Positions 7,790 to 15,929 of a stretch of DNA of 32,282 nucleotides are shown one piece after another. The first letter of the stretch is position 1, and every line of letters starts with the position of its first letter. The stretch is from assembly GCA_009787835.1 (NCBI GenBank), contig WQSN01000035.1, forward strand, positions 1-32,282, in the 5' to 3' direction. The translations under genes and the position numbers were made by a program. This DNA is from Treponema sp. GTDB taxonomy: Bacteria; Spirochaetota; Spirochaetia; Treponematales; Breznakiellaceae. The notes below the pieces were generated by a model. The model ran no database searches, was not told the origin of the DNA, and worked only from the letters and a program-made list of their open reading frames with translations.

Positions 7790-9058
7790 ATGGCAGATGT
7801 ATTATCAGCGGATGAAATAGACCAATTGCTTACCGCGATTAATAGCGGTGACGCTAAATCTGAAGAATCAAGACCCGCGGACAATGTCAGAAAAATCAGG
7901 ATATATGATTTTAAGCGCCCTGACAGGTTTTCAAAGGATCAATTAAGAAATATTTCCATTGTACATAATAATTTCGCGGGATTGATAACGGCTTATACTT
8001 CCGCAAAGTGCAGAGCCATGTGCCATGCTCATGTCGCTTCTGTGGATCAACTAACTTATGAAGAATTTATCAGATCCATTCCGACACCGACCACCCTGGC
8101 GGTTATTGATATGCAGCCTTTAAACGGATACGCTGTTTTTGAAATTGATCCTGCATGTACATTCGCAATCCTGGACAGAATATTGGGCGGTCCCGGAGAA
8201 TCGATTCAGCATGAACTTACCGATATAGAAAAATCATTAATGGAAGGCGTAGTTCAGAGAATAACCGGTTGTTTGCGCGAAGCATGGCAGCCGTTATATG
8301 ATTTAAAACCCAAATTGGCGGAGATAAAAACAAACCCTCAGTTTGTAAATATAGTTCCGCCTTCAGAGATGGTTTTTCTTGTTACGCTGGAGTACAAGAT
8401 AGGCGATGTGGAAGGTATGATGAATTTATGCGTTCCGTATTTAACAGTTGAATCAATTTTGGGAAGGTTAAGCGCAAACAGAGTCTGCAATCAGCGCGAA
8501 TGTCATTCAGAAATAAGCGGTACAAAAAAAATAGACATGGATAATCTTGGCAGACTCCGAAAAACAATCAGGGCAGAATATTTAAGAAAAGAAATGACAA
8601 TCGGGCAATTATCTGTTTTATTGGATGAAAAAGGAATTATTGTAATTGAAGACCGGCCTCCCCATACCGGGAAACTGTTTATGGATAATGTGTGTATCGG
8701 AGAATTCAGCGCAAACAAGGATCGCGGCTGCCAGTCGGAAAGCAGTCATATAAAAGTAAGCATTCTGGGTAAAGAATGCAAATTGGAGAAAAACTATATG
8801 GACGAAAAAAACAATGTATTGGAAACAAGCGGCGCTATAAAGGATGTTAAGGTTCAAATAATCGCAGAATTGGGAAGAACAGTATTAAACCTTGGTGAAG
8901 TATCCGCGTTGGGCAAAGGTACAATTCTGGAACTGGATAAGTTCGCGGGCGAACCCATAGATCTTTACGCGAATAATGTCAAAATAGCTGTCGGAGAAAC
9001 AGTTCTGATAGATGAAAAATTTGGAATAAGAATAACAGACATTGTAAAGGCAGATTAA
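7790..9058 (+). CDS. FliM-FliN fusion: flagellar switch protein with two SpoA domains
   Basis: FliM is the CheY-P-binding switch subunit at the base of the flagellum; FliN normally forms the C-ring bottom as a separate protein. In this 422-residue protein the order is: CheY-binding peptide (LSADEIDQLLTAI, 5-17), linker, CheC-like middle domain (36-228, with YDFKRPDRFSKDQ, SVDQLTYEEFIRSIPTP and LGGPG at 132-136), a weakly conserved FliM SpoA domain (about 250-330), then a second, well-conserved FliN-like SpoA domain (351-420, with IIAELGRTVLNLGE and ITDIV). Ordinary FliM stops near residue 340, so the last about 80 residues are extra. It is translated 2 bp after the FliG paralogue. It is not FliY, because it keeps a full FliM middle domain. 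The fusion is seen directly; a role in an alternative switch is inference. Confidence 0.88.
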   Translation: MADVLSADEIDQLLTAINSGDAKSEESRPADNVRKIRIYDFKRPDRFSKDQLRNISIVHNNFAGLITAYTSAKCRAMCHAHVASVDQLTYEEFIRSIPTPTTLAVIDMQPLNGYAVFEIDPACTFAILDRILGGPGESIQHELTDIEKSLMEGVVQRITGCLREAWQPLYDLKPKLAEIKTNPQFVNIVPPSEMVFLVTLEYKIGDVEGMMNLCVPYLTVESILGRLSANRVCNQRECHSEISGTKKIDMDNLGRLRKTIRAEYLRKEMTIGQLSVLLDEKGIIVIEDRPPHTGKLFMDNVCIGEFSANKDRGCQSESSHIKVSILGKECKLEKNYMDEKNNVLETSGAIKDVKVQIIAELGRTVLNLGEVSALGKGTILELDKFAGEPIDLYANNVKIAVGETVLIDEKFGIRITDIVKAD

Positions 9059-9093
9059 TTAATTTTCTTCTTCTTTGATGGATATTAAATTCA

Positions 9094-9858
9094 TTATACC
9101 TGTTTCAATACCATGTCCCATATCAGTTTTATAAAGATTAAAGTTAAGATTATCAATATCGTATAACGGATTATTTTTGTCCCTTTATGAATGACAAGCC
9201 CTGAGCCTATATATCCTCCCAACATGTTAAAGAAAGAAGCAGCAATTCCGAGCGGTATTAAAACCTTACCGTTAATCAGGAAAAGTATCAGCGCGGATAA
9301 ATTTGATGAAAAATTAACCAGTTTCGCGTTACCGGCTGATATTCTGGCGTCAATTTTGGCGGCTCCGTTATACAGAAGTATTAAAAATGTTCCCGTGCCG
9401 GGTCCTGAAAAACCGTCATATCCGCCGATAAAAAAGGAAATTATAACAGAAAGTATTATGGTTTTTTTTCGGGAATAACCTGAAGATACGCTGTCCATTT
9501 CTTTTTTTCTGAATATATAAAAAGCTGTAACAGGTATAACCATGAGAAGTATCCATTGTATAACTTTTTCATTTACATAAAGCGCAAGAGATGAACCTAA
9601 AGCCGAGCCTATAAGAGCCGCCGCTATGGAAGGCAGGCATGTCATCAGGTCAACATATTTATTTTTATAATACCGTATGGACGCTATTGTAGTGCCGCCG
9701 ATGGAAGACAGCTTGTTTGTGCCCAACGCGAGTTGTGGAGGAAGACCGGCCATAAGATACGCAGGCAGCGCAATTAGTCCGCCGCCGCCGGCGATTGAAT
9801 CTACAAGCCCTGCCAGGAAAACAAGGGGACATACTATCAGAAAAACATTAATATCCAA
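9094..9858 (-). CDS. TSUP (TauE/SafE, YfcA-like) membrane permease
   Basis: The 254 residues form a polytopic membrane protein of the TSUP family (sulfite/organosulfonate and related anion exporters). The two-fold family pattern is visible: LVDSIAGGGGLIALPAY near the N-terminus with LALGTNKLSS after it, then GGYDGFSGPGTGTF and AGNAKLVNFSSN in the second half. Substrate is unknown. The start is TTG at 9858, preceded by GGAAG; no ATG fits better. It lies downstream of xylA on the same strand but beyond a strong terminator, so it is expressed by read-through or from a promoter not recognised in the short gap. It ends 35 bp from the convergent fliM-fliN gene. Confidence 0.88.
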   Translation of the reverse strand: MDINVFLIVCPLVFLAGLVDSIAGGGGLIALPAYLMAGLPPQLALGTNKLSSIGGTTIASIRYYKNKYVDLMTCLPSIAAALIGSALGSSLALYVNEKVIQWILLMVIPVTAFYIFRKKEMDSVSSGYSRKKTIILSVIISFFIGGYDGFSGPGTGTFLILLYNGAAKIDARISAGNAKLVNFSSNLSALILFLINGKVLIPLGIAASFFNMLGGYIGSGLVIHKGTKIIRYTILIILTLIFIKLIWDMVLKQV

Positions 9859-9890
9859 GCGCCGTTACTTCCGTTAGCTGCAACTCATTT

Positions 9891-9922
9891 AAAAAACCTC
9901 CGGGAATCATCCGGAGGTTTTT
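9891..9922 (-). terminator. Rho-independent terminator after xylA
   Basis: A 7-bp G+C-rich stem (CCTCCGG / CCGGAGG) with a 7-base loop is flanked by A-run and T-run that extend the stem, ending in six T on the minus strand. It begins about 31 bp after the xylA stop codon. The symmetrical A and T runs mean it could also work in the other direction. Confidence 0.85.
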
Positions 9923-9953
9923 ATTAGAATTATTTTTTTCTCTATTCTCTGCC

Positions 9954-11303
9954 TTAAAGCCCCAGTAAATATCCGTTTAACACATTCTCAAGGTATTCCT
10001 GTTTGCCGCTTGTAATGCCGGTATTTCCGTAACCTGCGTCAGTTCCAATCTTCGCGAGCTGTTCAAGGTCAAGCTCTCCCTTGGCGAATTTCGCTCCGTC
10101 TCCGGCGCTGAATGACGCATAACGCTTTTTGATAAAGTTTGGTATAACGCCGTCAGATGCAATGCGGTTGGCTATTTCAAGGCCTATCGCGAATGCGTCC
10201 ATGCCGCCGATGTGGGCGATGAAAAGATCGCTTAAGTCAACTGAATTGCGTCGGATTTTTGCGTCAAAGTTAAGGCCGCCTGTAGTAAAGCCGCCGGCTT
10301 TTAGGATCGCGTTCATGGCCAGCGCTGTTTCGTAATAACTGATCGGGAACTGATCCGTGTCCCAGCCGTTCATGGTGTCGCCGCGGTTTGCGTCTACTGA
10401 ACCGAATAAACCAGCCGCCGCCGCTGTTTCAAGTTCATGAACAAAGTCATGGCCCGCGAGTTCCGCGTGGTTGGCCTCAATGTTAAGGCGGAAATCATTA
10501 TCAAGGCCGTAATAGCGTAAAAACCCGATAACGGTTTCAGTATCAAAATCATATTGATGTTTTGACGGTTCCATTGGTTTTGGTTCAATATAAAACGCGC
10601 CTTTAAAACCCTGCTTGCGCGCGTAATCTCTTGCCATTATAAGGAAGCGAGCGAGATTATCTTTTTCTTTTTTCAGGTCTGTGTTAATTAGGCTCATGTA
10701 TCCTTCGCGTCCGCCCCAGAAAGTATAACCCTGTCCGCCGAGTTCTATTGTCGCGTCAATCGCGGCTTTTACCTGGGTCGCGGCGAGAGCCACAACGCTG
10801 AATTCCGGATTGGTCGCCGCTCCGTTCATAAAGCGCGGATTGCTGAAAAGGTTGGCGGTTCCCCAAAGGAGTTTAACGCCGGTTGCCTTTTGCAGTTTTT
10901 TGGCCTTTGCGGTCATTGTAAAAAGATTTTTTTCACTTTCTGCGGGGCTTGCGCCTTCTGGAGCCATATCGCGGTCATGGAATGCGTAAAATTCCGCGCC
11001 CAGCTTTGTGATAAATTCAAAAGCTGCGTCCATTTTATTCGAGGCGGCGTCCATCGGAGTTTTTGCGCCTGAAATCCAGGGATGGATATGAGTGGCGGAT
11101 CCAAACGGGTCTGTGCCGTCGGCGCAGAAACTATGCCAGTATGCAACCGCGAAACGAAGGTGATCCTTCATTTTCTTTTTGCCTACTTTTTTTTCCGCGT
11201 CATAATACTTGAACGCGAGCGGATTATCGCTCTTGGGTCCTTCGTAATTAATTTTTTTGATTTTGGGGAAGTATTCTTTTTCTCCCGCGTAAAAATCCGT
11301 CAT
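9954..11303 (-). CDS. xylA: Xylose isomerase
   Basis: Converts D-xylose to D-xylulose (also glucose to fructose) in the cytoplasm, using two divalent metal ions. The 449 residues and the N-terminal extension before the barrel place it in the class II, E. coli-like group. Catalytic and metal residues are all present: H109-D110 in FYAFHDRD, E240 in [19 protein letters not shown]276 and H279 in [13 protein letters not shown]304 in DANRGD, and D315/D317 in GWDTDQFP. The ATG has GGAGG seven bases upstream and lies 22 bp after xylB, so both come from one message that ends at the terminator just downstream. Confidence 0.97.
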   Translation of the reverse strand: MTDFYAGEKEYFPKIKKINYEGPKSDNPLAFKYYDAEKKVGKKKMKDHLRFAVAYWHSFCADGTDPFGSATHIHPWISGAKTPMDAASNKMDAAFEFITKLGAEFYAFHDRDMAPEGASPAESEKNLFTMTAKAKKLQKATGVKLLWGTANLFSNPRFMNGAATNPEFSVVALAATQVKAAIDATIELGGQGYTFWGGREGYMSLINTDLKKEKDNLARFLIMARDYARKQGFKGAFYIEPKPMEPSKHQYDFDTETVIGFLRYYGLDNDFRLNIEANHAELAGHDFVHELETAAAAGLFGSVDANRGDTMNGWDTDQFPISYYETALAMNAILKAGGFTTGGLNFDAKIRRNSVDLSDLFIAHIGGMDAFAIGLEIANRIASDGVIPNFIKKRYASFSAGDGAKFAKGELDLEQLAKIGTDAGYGNTGITSGKQEYLENVLNGYLLGL

Positions 11304-11325
11304 AATAACCTCCGTTATCTGCTTT

Positions 11326-12879
11326 CTATTTATACAAAGGGCTTAAGGCCCCAAGATACCGTGAATATACCGAATACGCCCTGTTATAATTTTCCGCATC
11401 TTTTTTGTCCGGCTTAACCGTGCCGCCAAGCGCGACATGCTCATCAGCTAACGCTTCAATTGACACTGAGGCTTTTTTCGCTTTCGCGCCGGATTTTTTT
11501 TCAGGAGCGGAACCTTTGCCTTTCAGCTCCGGTTTATGATCGCCCGGTTTCTGCGTTTTAAGGCACCACAATGCCTGAATGGCGCTTCCCATCGCGGCGG
11601 CTTCGGCTCCCGCGGGAATTCTGACAGGAAGATTCATTACATTAGCTGCAATGTTCTGCCAAATCGGGCTTTTTGAACCGCCGCCTGTAAGGCGGATTTC
11701 CTTTGGCTTAAAACCAAGTTCCATAAAACCTTCAAGGCCTATTCTCATTCCAAAGATCGCGGATTCTAGAGCCGCGCGGGCGAGATTTTCTTTTTTGAAA
11801 TTAGCGGCGGTAATGCCGTTTATGCTTGCCCTGCCGTTTGGCAGATTGGGCGTCCTCTCCCCATTAAAGAACGGGAGTACTACTATACCGTCCGCTCCTA
11901 TTGGGGCGCTGGATGCCAATGAGTCAAAAGATTTTACATCCAGCCCCAAAAGACCGCGCATTTCTTCGCTTGCTACAGTACAGTTCATTGTGCATAGCAA
12001 GGGCAGCCATCCGCCTGATGATGAACAAAACGCGGCAAGGTTTCCTGTTGGATCTATTACAGGTTTTTTTGAAAAACCAAACAGGGTGCCTGATGTGCCA
12101 AGGCTCATAGCAAGAAAACCGTCTCTTACAGTTCCTGTGCCGATGGCGCTCATCATATTATCGCCGCCGCCTGAAGATACCAATATTCCCTTATTAATGC
12201 CGTAAAGATCAGATGCTTCTTTACTAACCTTTCCCGCTGTTTTTTCCGAAGATGTCAGCGCAGGAAGAAATTCTTCCAGGTTGGGGGAAATGTGTTTGCA
12301 GACAGCGGATGACCATTTGCGCTCACGGACATCAAAAAGAGCTGTGCCGGAAGCATCGCCGTATTCCGCCCAGTATTCGCCTGTTAACAAAAAATTAATG
12401 TAATTATGGGGAAGAAGAATATGTTTTAATTTTGCGAACGCTTTGGGCTTGTGATTTTTCAGCCACAGTACCTTGGGCGCAGTGTAGCCAGGGCGCATTG
12501 GAAGTCCGGCTTTTTTTATTATCTTTTTTTCGCTGCCAACAGCCTCTGTCAGTTCATCACATTCAGATGCAGTAGAAGTATCACACCAGAGTTTTACGTT
12601 GTAAACAGGTTTTCCCTTTTCATCAAGCGGGACAAATCCATGCTGCTGTCCGGAAACGCCGATGGCGGCTATTGTGCTTTTTATGTTTTTATCAATTTGA
12701 TCAAAACATGATTTTACCGCAGCATCGTACCATTCAGCCTTTTGCTCTCTTGTTCCGTCATTTTCTGCGATTAATTCCAGCGGAGCTTGTGATTGAGCGA
12801 TAATTGTCTTTTTTTCAAAATCATAGACAACCGCCTTGCAGCTCTGGGTTCCCAGATCAATTCCGCATACTGTTTGCAT
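11326..12879 (-). CDS. xylB: Xylulokinase
   Basis: Phosphorylates D-xylulose to xylulose 5-phosphate for the pentose phosphate pathway. It is a FGGY-family sugar kinase of 517 residues. The N-terminal phosphate loop ([12 protein letters not shown]) and the conserved ATP/sugar motifs ([19 protein letters not shown] with catalytic Asp, [13 protein letters not shown]) are present. The start at 12879 is chosen because it has a perfect GGAGGTG Shine-Dalgarno and gives the family N-terminus; an in-frame upstream ATG at 12966 would overlap the preceding gene. Residues about 441-470 are an extra Lys/Gly/Ala/Pro-rich stretch inserted before the last helices, unlike typical XylB. It is followed by xylA and preceded at 28 bp by a regulator gene. 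Confidence 0.95.
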   Translation of the reverse strand: MQTVCGIDLGTQSCKAVVYDFEKKTIIAQSQAPLELIAENDGTREQKAEWYDAAVKSCFDQIDKNIKSTIAAIGVSGQQHGFVPLDEKGKPVYNVKLWCDTSTASECDELTEAVGSEKKIIKKAGLPMRPGYTAPKVLWLKNHKPKAFAKLKHILLPHNYINFLLTGEYWAEYGDASGTALFDVRERKWSSAVCKHISPNLEEFLPALTSSEKTAGKVSKEASDLYGINKGILVSSGGGDNMMSAIGTGTVRDGFLAMSLGTSGTLFGFSKKPVIDPTGNLAAFCSSSGGWLPLLCTMNCTVASEEMRGLLGLDVKSFDSLASSAPIGADGIVVLPFFNGERTPNLPNGRASINGITAANFKKENLARAALESAIFGMRIGLEGFMELGFKPKEIRLTGGGSKSPIWQNIAANVMNLPVRIPAGAEAAAMGSAIQALWCLKTQKPGDHKPELKGKGSAPEKKSGAKAKKASVSIEALADEHVALGGTVKPDKKDAENYNRAYSVYSRYLGALSPLYK

Positions 12880-12907
12880 AACACCTCCAATTAGTTTATG
12901 AACAGTT

Positions 12908-13630
12908 TTATTGTATTGTATCATTATAAATTTGTCTATTGTTCTTAAGGTATACAAGCTGATCAAAACGGATATAGCCGTTTACAAGCGAATAAATGGC
13001 TATTTGTATGCGGTTATTTAATTTTGTTTTTCGTTTGAGAGTCAGGATGCAGTTCCTGATTGAATTGGTGTTGAAATTCAGCAATTTGGCTATATCCGTA
13101 TCTGACAGACCATTTGCAATTTCTGTAATGATACCGCGTTCCGCAGGAGATAATTCCAGATTGTCATGTTTTTGTTCCAGTATTTGCGGCGGGAAATAAT
13201 GCATGAAAGTAATGGCGGTAAATACCCTGATTATAATTGACGCGCTGATATAATAACCTCCGTAAAAAACAATTTTTACTACAGGAACCAGTTTATCAGT
13301 ATCAGTGTCTTTCAGTAAAAATCCGGAAATACCGGCTTTTAACGCCAGACCAGCGTATATATCCTCATCTTTGTCGCATAACAGAACAATCGCAGTATCA
13401 GGCGATCTTCTGTGAATGATAGGCGCAAGCTCATCTCCGCCAATTCCGGGCGACTGTAAATTCAGGATTAAAACATCCGGTTTTATATTCGCCGTTTTTA
13501 TTATTGTACCCGATTCATCTTTTTCTACGCCTGCAATGCAGAAATCATTTTGATCTGAAAGAATGGAAATGATATTTTTACAATCATCATCATATACGGA
13601 TGTAACAAGAATGCTTATTGTTTTTTTCAT
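12908..13630 (-). CDS. LuxR/NarL-type response regulator with a degenerate receiver domain
   Basis: A 240-residue protein with an N-terminal receiver-like domain (4-125) and a C-terminal LuxR-type helix-turn-helix (157-220, LSPAERGIITEIANGLSDTDIAKLL). At the phospho-acceptor position the usual Asp is Asn (N57 in PDVLILNLQSPG). The acidic pair after the first strand is replaced by T-S, with Asp residues shifted to 14-16, and the conserved Thr/Ser in strand 4 is Cys (C85). Only Lys107 (LLKD) remains. It therefore probably does not work by ordinary phosphorylation. It sits 28 bp upstream of xylB on the same strand, suggesting cotranscription and a possible role in sugar control; that role is inference. 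No partner histidine kinase is in view. Confidence 0.85.
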   Translation of the reverse strand: MKKTISILVTSVYDDDCKNIISILSDQNDFCIAGVEKDESGTIIKTANIKPDVLILNLQSPGIGGDELAPIIHRRSPDTAIVLLCDKDEDIYAGLALKAGISGFLLKDTDTDKLVPVVKIVFYGGYYISASIIIRVFTAITFMHYFPPQILEQKHDNLELSPAERGIITEIANGLSDTDIAKLLNFNTNSIRNCILTLKRKTKLNNRIQIAIYSLVNGYIRFDQLVYLKNNRQIYNDTIQ

Positions 13631-13662
13631 AATTACTCACTTTAAAAATATGCTTATAATAA

Positions 13663-13691
13663 AAAATAAGAATTGGCTGGTTAGACGTCAA
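13663..13691 (-). promoter_or_regulatory. Candidate promoter for the regulator-xylB-xylA operon
   Basis: On the minus strand TTGACG (13691-13686, 5 of 6) lies 17 bp from TATTTT (13668-13663, 4 of 6). Transcription would start near 13656, leaving a 25-base leader before the regulator ATG at 13630. Confidence 0.4.
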
Positions 13692-13759
13692 GGAAATTCG
13701 TAACATGAGACATTTATTTCTTAAAATTTATCCGCTTATAACAACAGAGCTTATACTAC

Positions 13760-13788
13760 TTGGCTTTATGCCGGATTTTTCTTATATT
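13760..13788 (+). promoter_or_regulatory. Candidate promoter of the 2-oxoacid oxidoreductase operon
   Basis: TTGGCT (13760-13765, 4 of 6) and TATATT (13783-13788, 5 of 6) are exactly 17 bp apart. The expected transcript start near 13795 gives a leader of about 70 bases that contains an 8-bp hairpin. Confidence 0.45.
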
Positions 13789-13815
13789 TTATATATGGAA
13801 ACCGGACAAGTCCTA

Positions 13816-13840
13816 AACTTCAGTCAGGTTGTCTGAAGTT
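13816..13840 (+). promoter_or_regulatory. Hairpin in the leader of the oxidoreductase operon
   Basis: Perfect 8-bp arms AACTTCAG (13816-13823) and CTGAAGTT (13833-13840) enclose a 9-base loop, between the predicted promoter and the Shine-Dalgarno site (GAGG, about 13855). A smaller palindrome (GGACAAGTCC, 13804-13813) lies just before it. Without a T-run it is not a terminator; it may be an operator or an mRNA-stabilising or regulatory hairpin. Confidence 0.45.
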
Positions 13841-13864
13841 CTCCGTATATTAAGAGGAAATTCA

Positions 13865-14107
13865 ATGGCTAAAAAGGGAAAAATTACCATAGACCGCGAA
13901 TCATGCAAAGGATGTTCATTGTGTATCCGCGCGTGTCCTGTGAAAGCGCTGGAAGAAGATACTGTAATGAATTCTTCCGGTTCATATCCAGCCAAAGCGG
14001 TTAAAGAGGATATATGTATCGCATGCGGAAATTGTTTTGAAGTGTGTCCTGATGTGTGTATCGAAGTTTACCAGTTGTCAGATTCCGGTGAGATGGGGAG
14101 CGTGTGA
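13865..14107 (+). CDS. korD: 2-oxoacid:ferredoxin oxidoreductase, delta subunit (two [4Fe-4S] ferredoxin)
   Basis: An 80-residue dicluster ferredoxin subunit that carries electrons from the thiamine-diphosphate centre to external ferredoxin. The two clusters are C14-x2-C17-x2-C20-x3-C24 and C51-x2-C54-x2-C57-x3-C61. The start at 13865 is chosen over an in-frame upstream start at 13829 because it has GAGG at the right distance and fits small delta subunits. Its stop overlaps the ATG of the alpha-subunit gene (TGATG), so the subunits are translated together. Confidence 0.92.
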   Translation: MAKKGKITIDRESCKGCSLCIRACPVKALEEDTVMNSSGSYPAKAVKEDICIACGNCFEVCPDVCIEVYQLSDSGEMGSV

Positions 14108-15168
14108 TGAGCGAAAAAGTTTTAATGAAAGGAAACGATGCCATAGCCGAAGCCGCAATCAGGGCGGGCTGCGGCGCGTATTTTGGATATCCGATAACTC
14201 CGCAGAATGAACTGATTGCCTACATGGCAAAACACATGCTGGACCACGGCAGAATCTTTATTCAGGCCGAAAGTGAAATAGCGGCGATTATCATGGTATA
14301 CGGCGCTTCCTGCGCTGGCGTGCGGGCTATGACCAGTTCTTCAAGTCCCGGGATCAGTCTTAAACAGGAAGGAATTTCCTATGCCGCCGGAGCGGATGTT
14401 CCGCTTGTTGTAGTAAACATTAACCGCGGAGGTCCGGGGCTGGGTAATATAGCTCCCGCGCAGAGCGATTATTTTCAATCTACAAGGGGCGGCGGCCATG
14501 GGGACTACCGCTGCATTGTTCTCGCTCCCAAGAGCGTGCAGGAATGTGCGGACCATACATATCTGGCTTTTGATTTGGCGGATAAGTACCGTATGCCTGT
14601 TATTGTGCTTGCGGACGGAATGATAGGGCAAATGATCGAAGGCGTGACTCTGCCGCCTGAAAAAGAAGCTCCAAAAAGGAACTGGACAGTCGGCAATATG
14701 GCTTCTTCTCATAACGCTGTACATATTACTTCCATTGAACTTGTGCCTGAAAAGCTGGAAGCCATGACAAAGGAGCGTTTTATCCGTTATGAAAAGGTAA
14801 AAGCAGCCGAGATTCGCTTTGAAGAAAATGAATGTTCTGACGCCGACCTTGTAATGGCGGCTTTTGGCACTTGCGCGAGGGTATGCCTTGGAGCGCAGAT
14901 GCTCGCAAAAAAAGAGGGCATTAAGCTTGGTATTTTCAGGCCAGTTACCCTGTGGCCGTTCCCGTATGAGGCTTTGGGAAAAATAATTTCGGGAGGAAAG
15001 CCTATTCTGTCTGTAGAAATGTCCGAAGGTCAATTGATAGAAGATTTGAGACTTTCCGCGTATCACGCGGGTACTAAATCAGAGATACATCTTTTGGCTC
15101 ATTCTGGCGGCATTATTCCAACTGAAGAAGAAGTTTTCGCCAAAGTAAAGGAAATCCTAAAAAAATGA
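14107..15168 (+). CDS. korA: 2-oxoacid:ferredoxin oxidoreductase, alpha subunit (VorB/KorA type)
   Basis: About 353 residues. This subunit carries the substrate-side domains of the CoA-dependent oxidative decarboxylation of a 2-oxoacid to acyl-CoA, CO2 and reduced ferredoxin. Family motifs are plain: MKGNDAIAEAAIRAGC, FGYPITPQNEL, TSSSSPGISLKQEGISY, RGGPGLGN, GGGHGDYR and LADGMIGQM. The four-gene delta-alpha-beta-gamma layout and these sequences fit the group annotated as 3-methyl-2-oxobutanoate (VorB) or 2-oxoglutarate (KorA) oxidoreductase; sequence alone does not settle branched-chain versus 2-oxoglutarate substrate. ATG 14107 overlaps the previous stop and has GGGGAG upstream; a GTG three bases earlier is possible. 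Its 3' end overlaps the beta gene by ATGA. Confidence 0.94.
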   Translation: MSEKVLMKGNDAIAEAAIRAGCGAYFGYPITPQNELIAYMAKHMLDHGRIFIQAESEIAAIIMVYGASCAGVRAMTSSSSPGISLKQEGISYAAGADVPLVVVNINRGGPGLGNIAPAQSDYFQSTRGGGHGDYRCIVLAPKSVQECADHTYLAFDLADKYRMPVIVLADGMIGQMIEGVTLPPEKEAPKRNWTVGNMASSHNAVHITSIELVPEKLEAMTKERFIRYEKVKAAEIRFEENECSDADLVMAAFGTCARVCLGAQMLAKKEGIKLGIFRPVTLWPFPYEALGKIISGGKPILSVEMSEGQLIEDLRLSAYHAGTKSEIHLLAHSGGIIPTEEEVFAKVKEILKK

Positions 15169-15929
15169 AAAAGATATATGAACATCCAAAAAGTTTAAAA
15201 AACATTCAGACAAAGTACTGCGGCGGCTGCGGTCATGGAATAATCCACCGGATTATTTGCAGCGTAATTGATGAAATGGAACTTCAGGAGAGAACAATTA
15301 TTACCCATCCTGTGGGCTGTTCAATTTGGGCGGATTTATATTTCGATTTTGACTCGGTACAGCCGCCCCATGGCAGAACTCCCGCGGCGGCTACCGCTGT
15401 CAAACGCGTTCAGCCTAACCATCTTGTTATTTGTTACCAGGGTGACGGCGATATGGCGGCTATAGGAACCGCAGAGATGATTCACGCGGCAAACCGCGCG
15501 GAAAAATTTACCACAATTTTTGTAAATAACGCTATTTACGGCATGACAGGCGGTCAGATGGCTCCCACTACCTTGCTTGGACAAAAAGCGACAACCTCTC
15601 CAAAGGGCAGGGACGCGGATGCGGCAGGGATGGGGTATCCGATAAAAGTATCTGAACTTCTCGCTGTTCTGGATGGAACGAGCTATATCGCCAGAGGCGC
15701 TGTGAATAATGCCGCTAATATACGGAAGACAAAATCGTACATTAAAAAAGCGTTTGAAGCGCAGATGGCCGGAATTGGCAGCACAATGGTAGAAATTCTT
15801 TCCCCCTGTCCTACCAACTGGTCAATGGACGCGATTCAGGCAGTTGAATGGCTGGAAAAGAACATGATTCCCGTATACCCACTGGGCGAGATAAAAAATA
15901 CCCTGAATTCCAAGCGAGGTTTAAAATGA
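15165..15929 (+). CDS. korB: 2-oxoacid:ferredoxin oxidoreductase, beta subunit (thiamine-diphosphate binding)
   Basis: A 254-residue subunit that binds thiamine diphosphate and Mg2+. The TPP motif runs from GDGD at 93-96 to NN at 121-122. The cysteines in YCGGCGHG (18-25) are conserved in this family. QMAPTT (131-136) follows the TPP site as usual. Start and stop both overlap the flanking genes by four bases (ATGA), so stoichiometric translation of the complex is expected. It belongs to the same four-subunit enzyme as its neighbours and acts in the cytoplasm as an anaerobe-type replacement for a dehydrogenase complex. Confidence 0.94.
   Translation: MKKIYEHPKSLKNIQTKYCGGCGHGIIHRIICSVIDEMELQERTIITHPVGCSIWADLYFDFDSVQPPHGRTPAAATAVKRVQPNHLVICYQGDGDMAAIGTAEMIHAANRAEKFTTIFVNNAIYGMTGGQMAPTTLLGQKATTSPKGRDADAAGMGYPIKVSELLAVLDGTSYIARGAVNNAANIRKTKSYIKKAFEAQMAGIGSTMVEILSPCPTNWSMDAIQAVEWLEKNMIPVYPLGEIKNTLNSKRGLK

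Noticed and set aside
7790..9058. Reading the FliM-FliN fusion as FliY
   Set aside because: FliY has a CheC-type phosphatase domain; this protein has the FliM CheY peptide and the FliM-type middle domain, plus two SpoA domains.
11579..12205. 208-residue open frame on the plus strand
   Set aside because: It lies wholly antisense to xylB, which has full family motifs; a G+C-rich codon shadow.
14341..15066. 241-residue open frame on the minus strand
   Set aside because: Antisense to the conserved oxidoreductase alpha subunit, no recognisable domain and no ribosome site.
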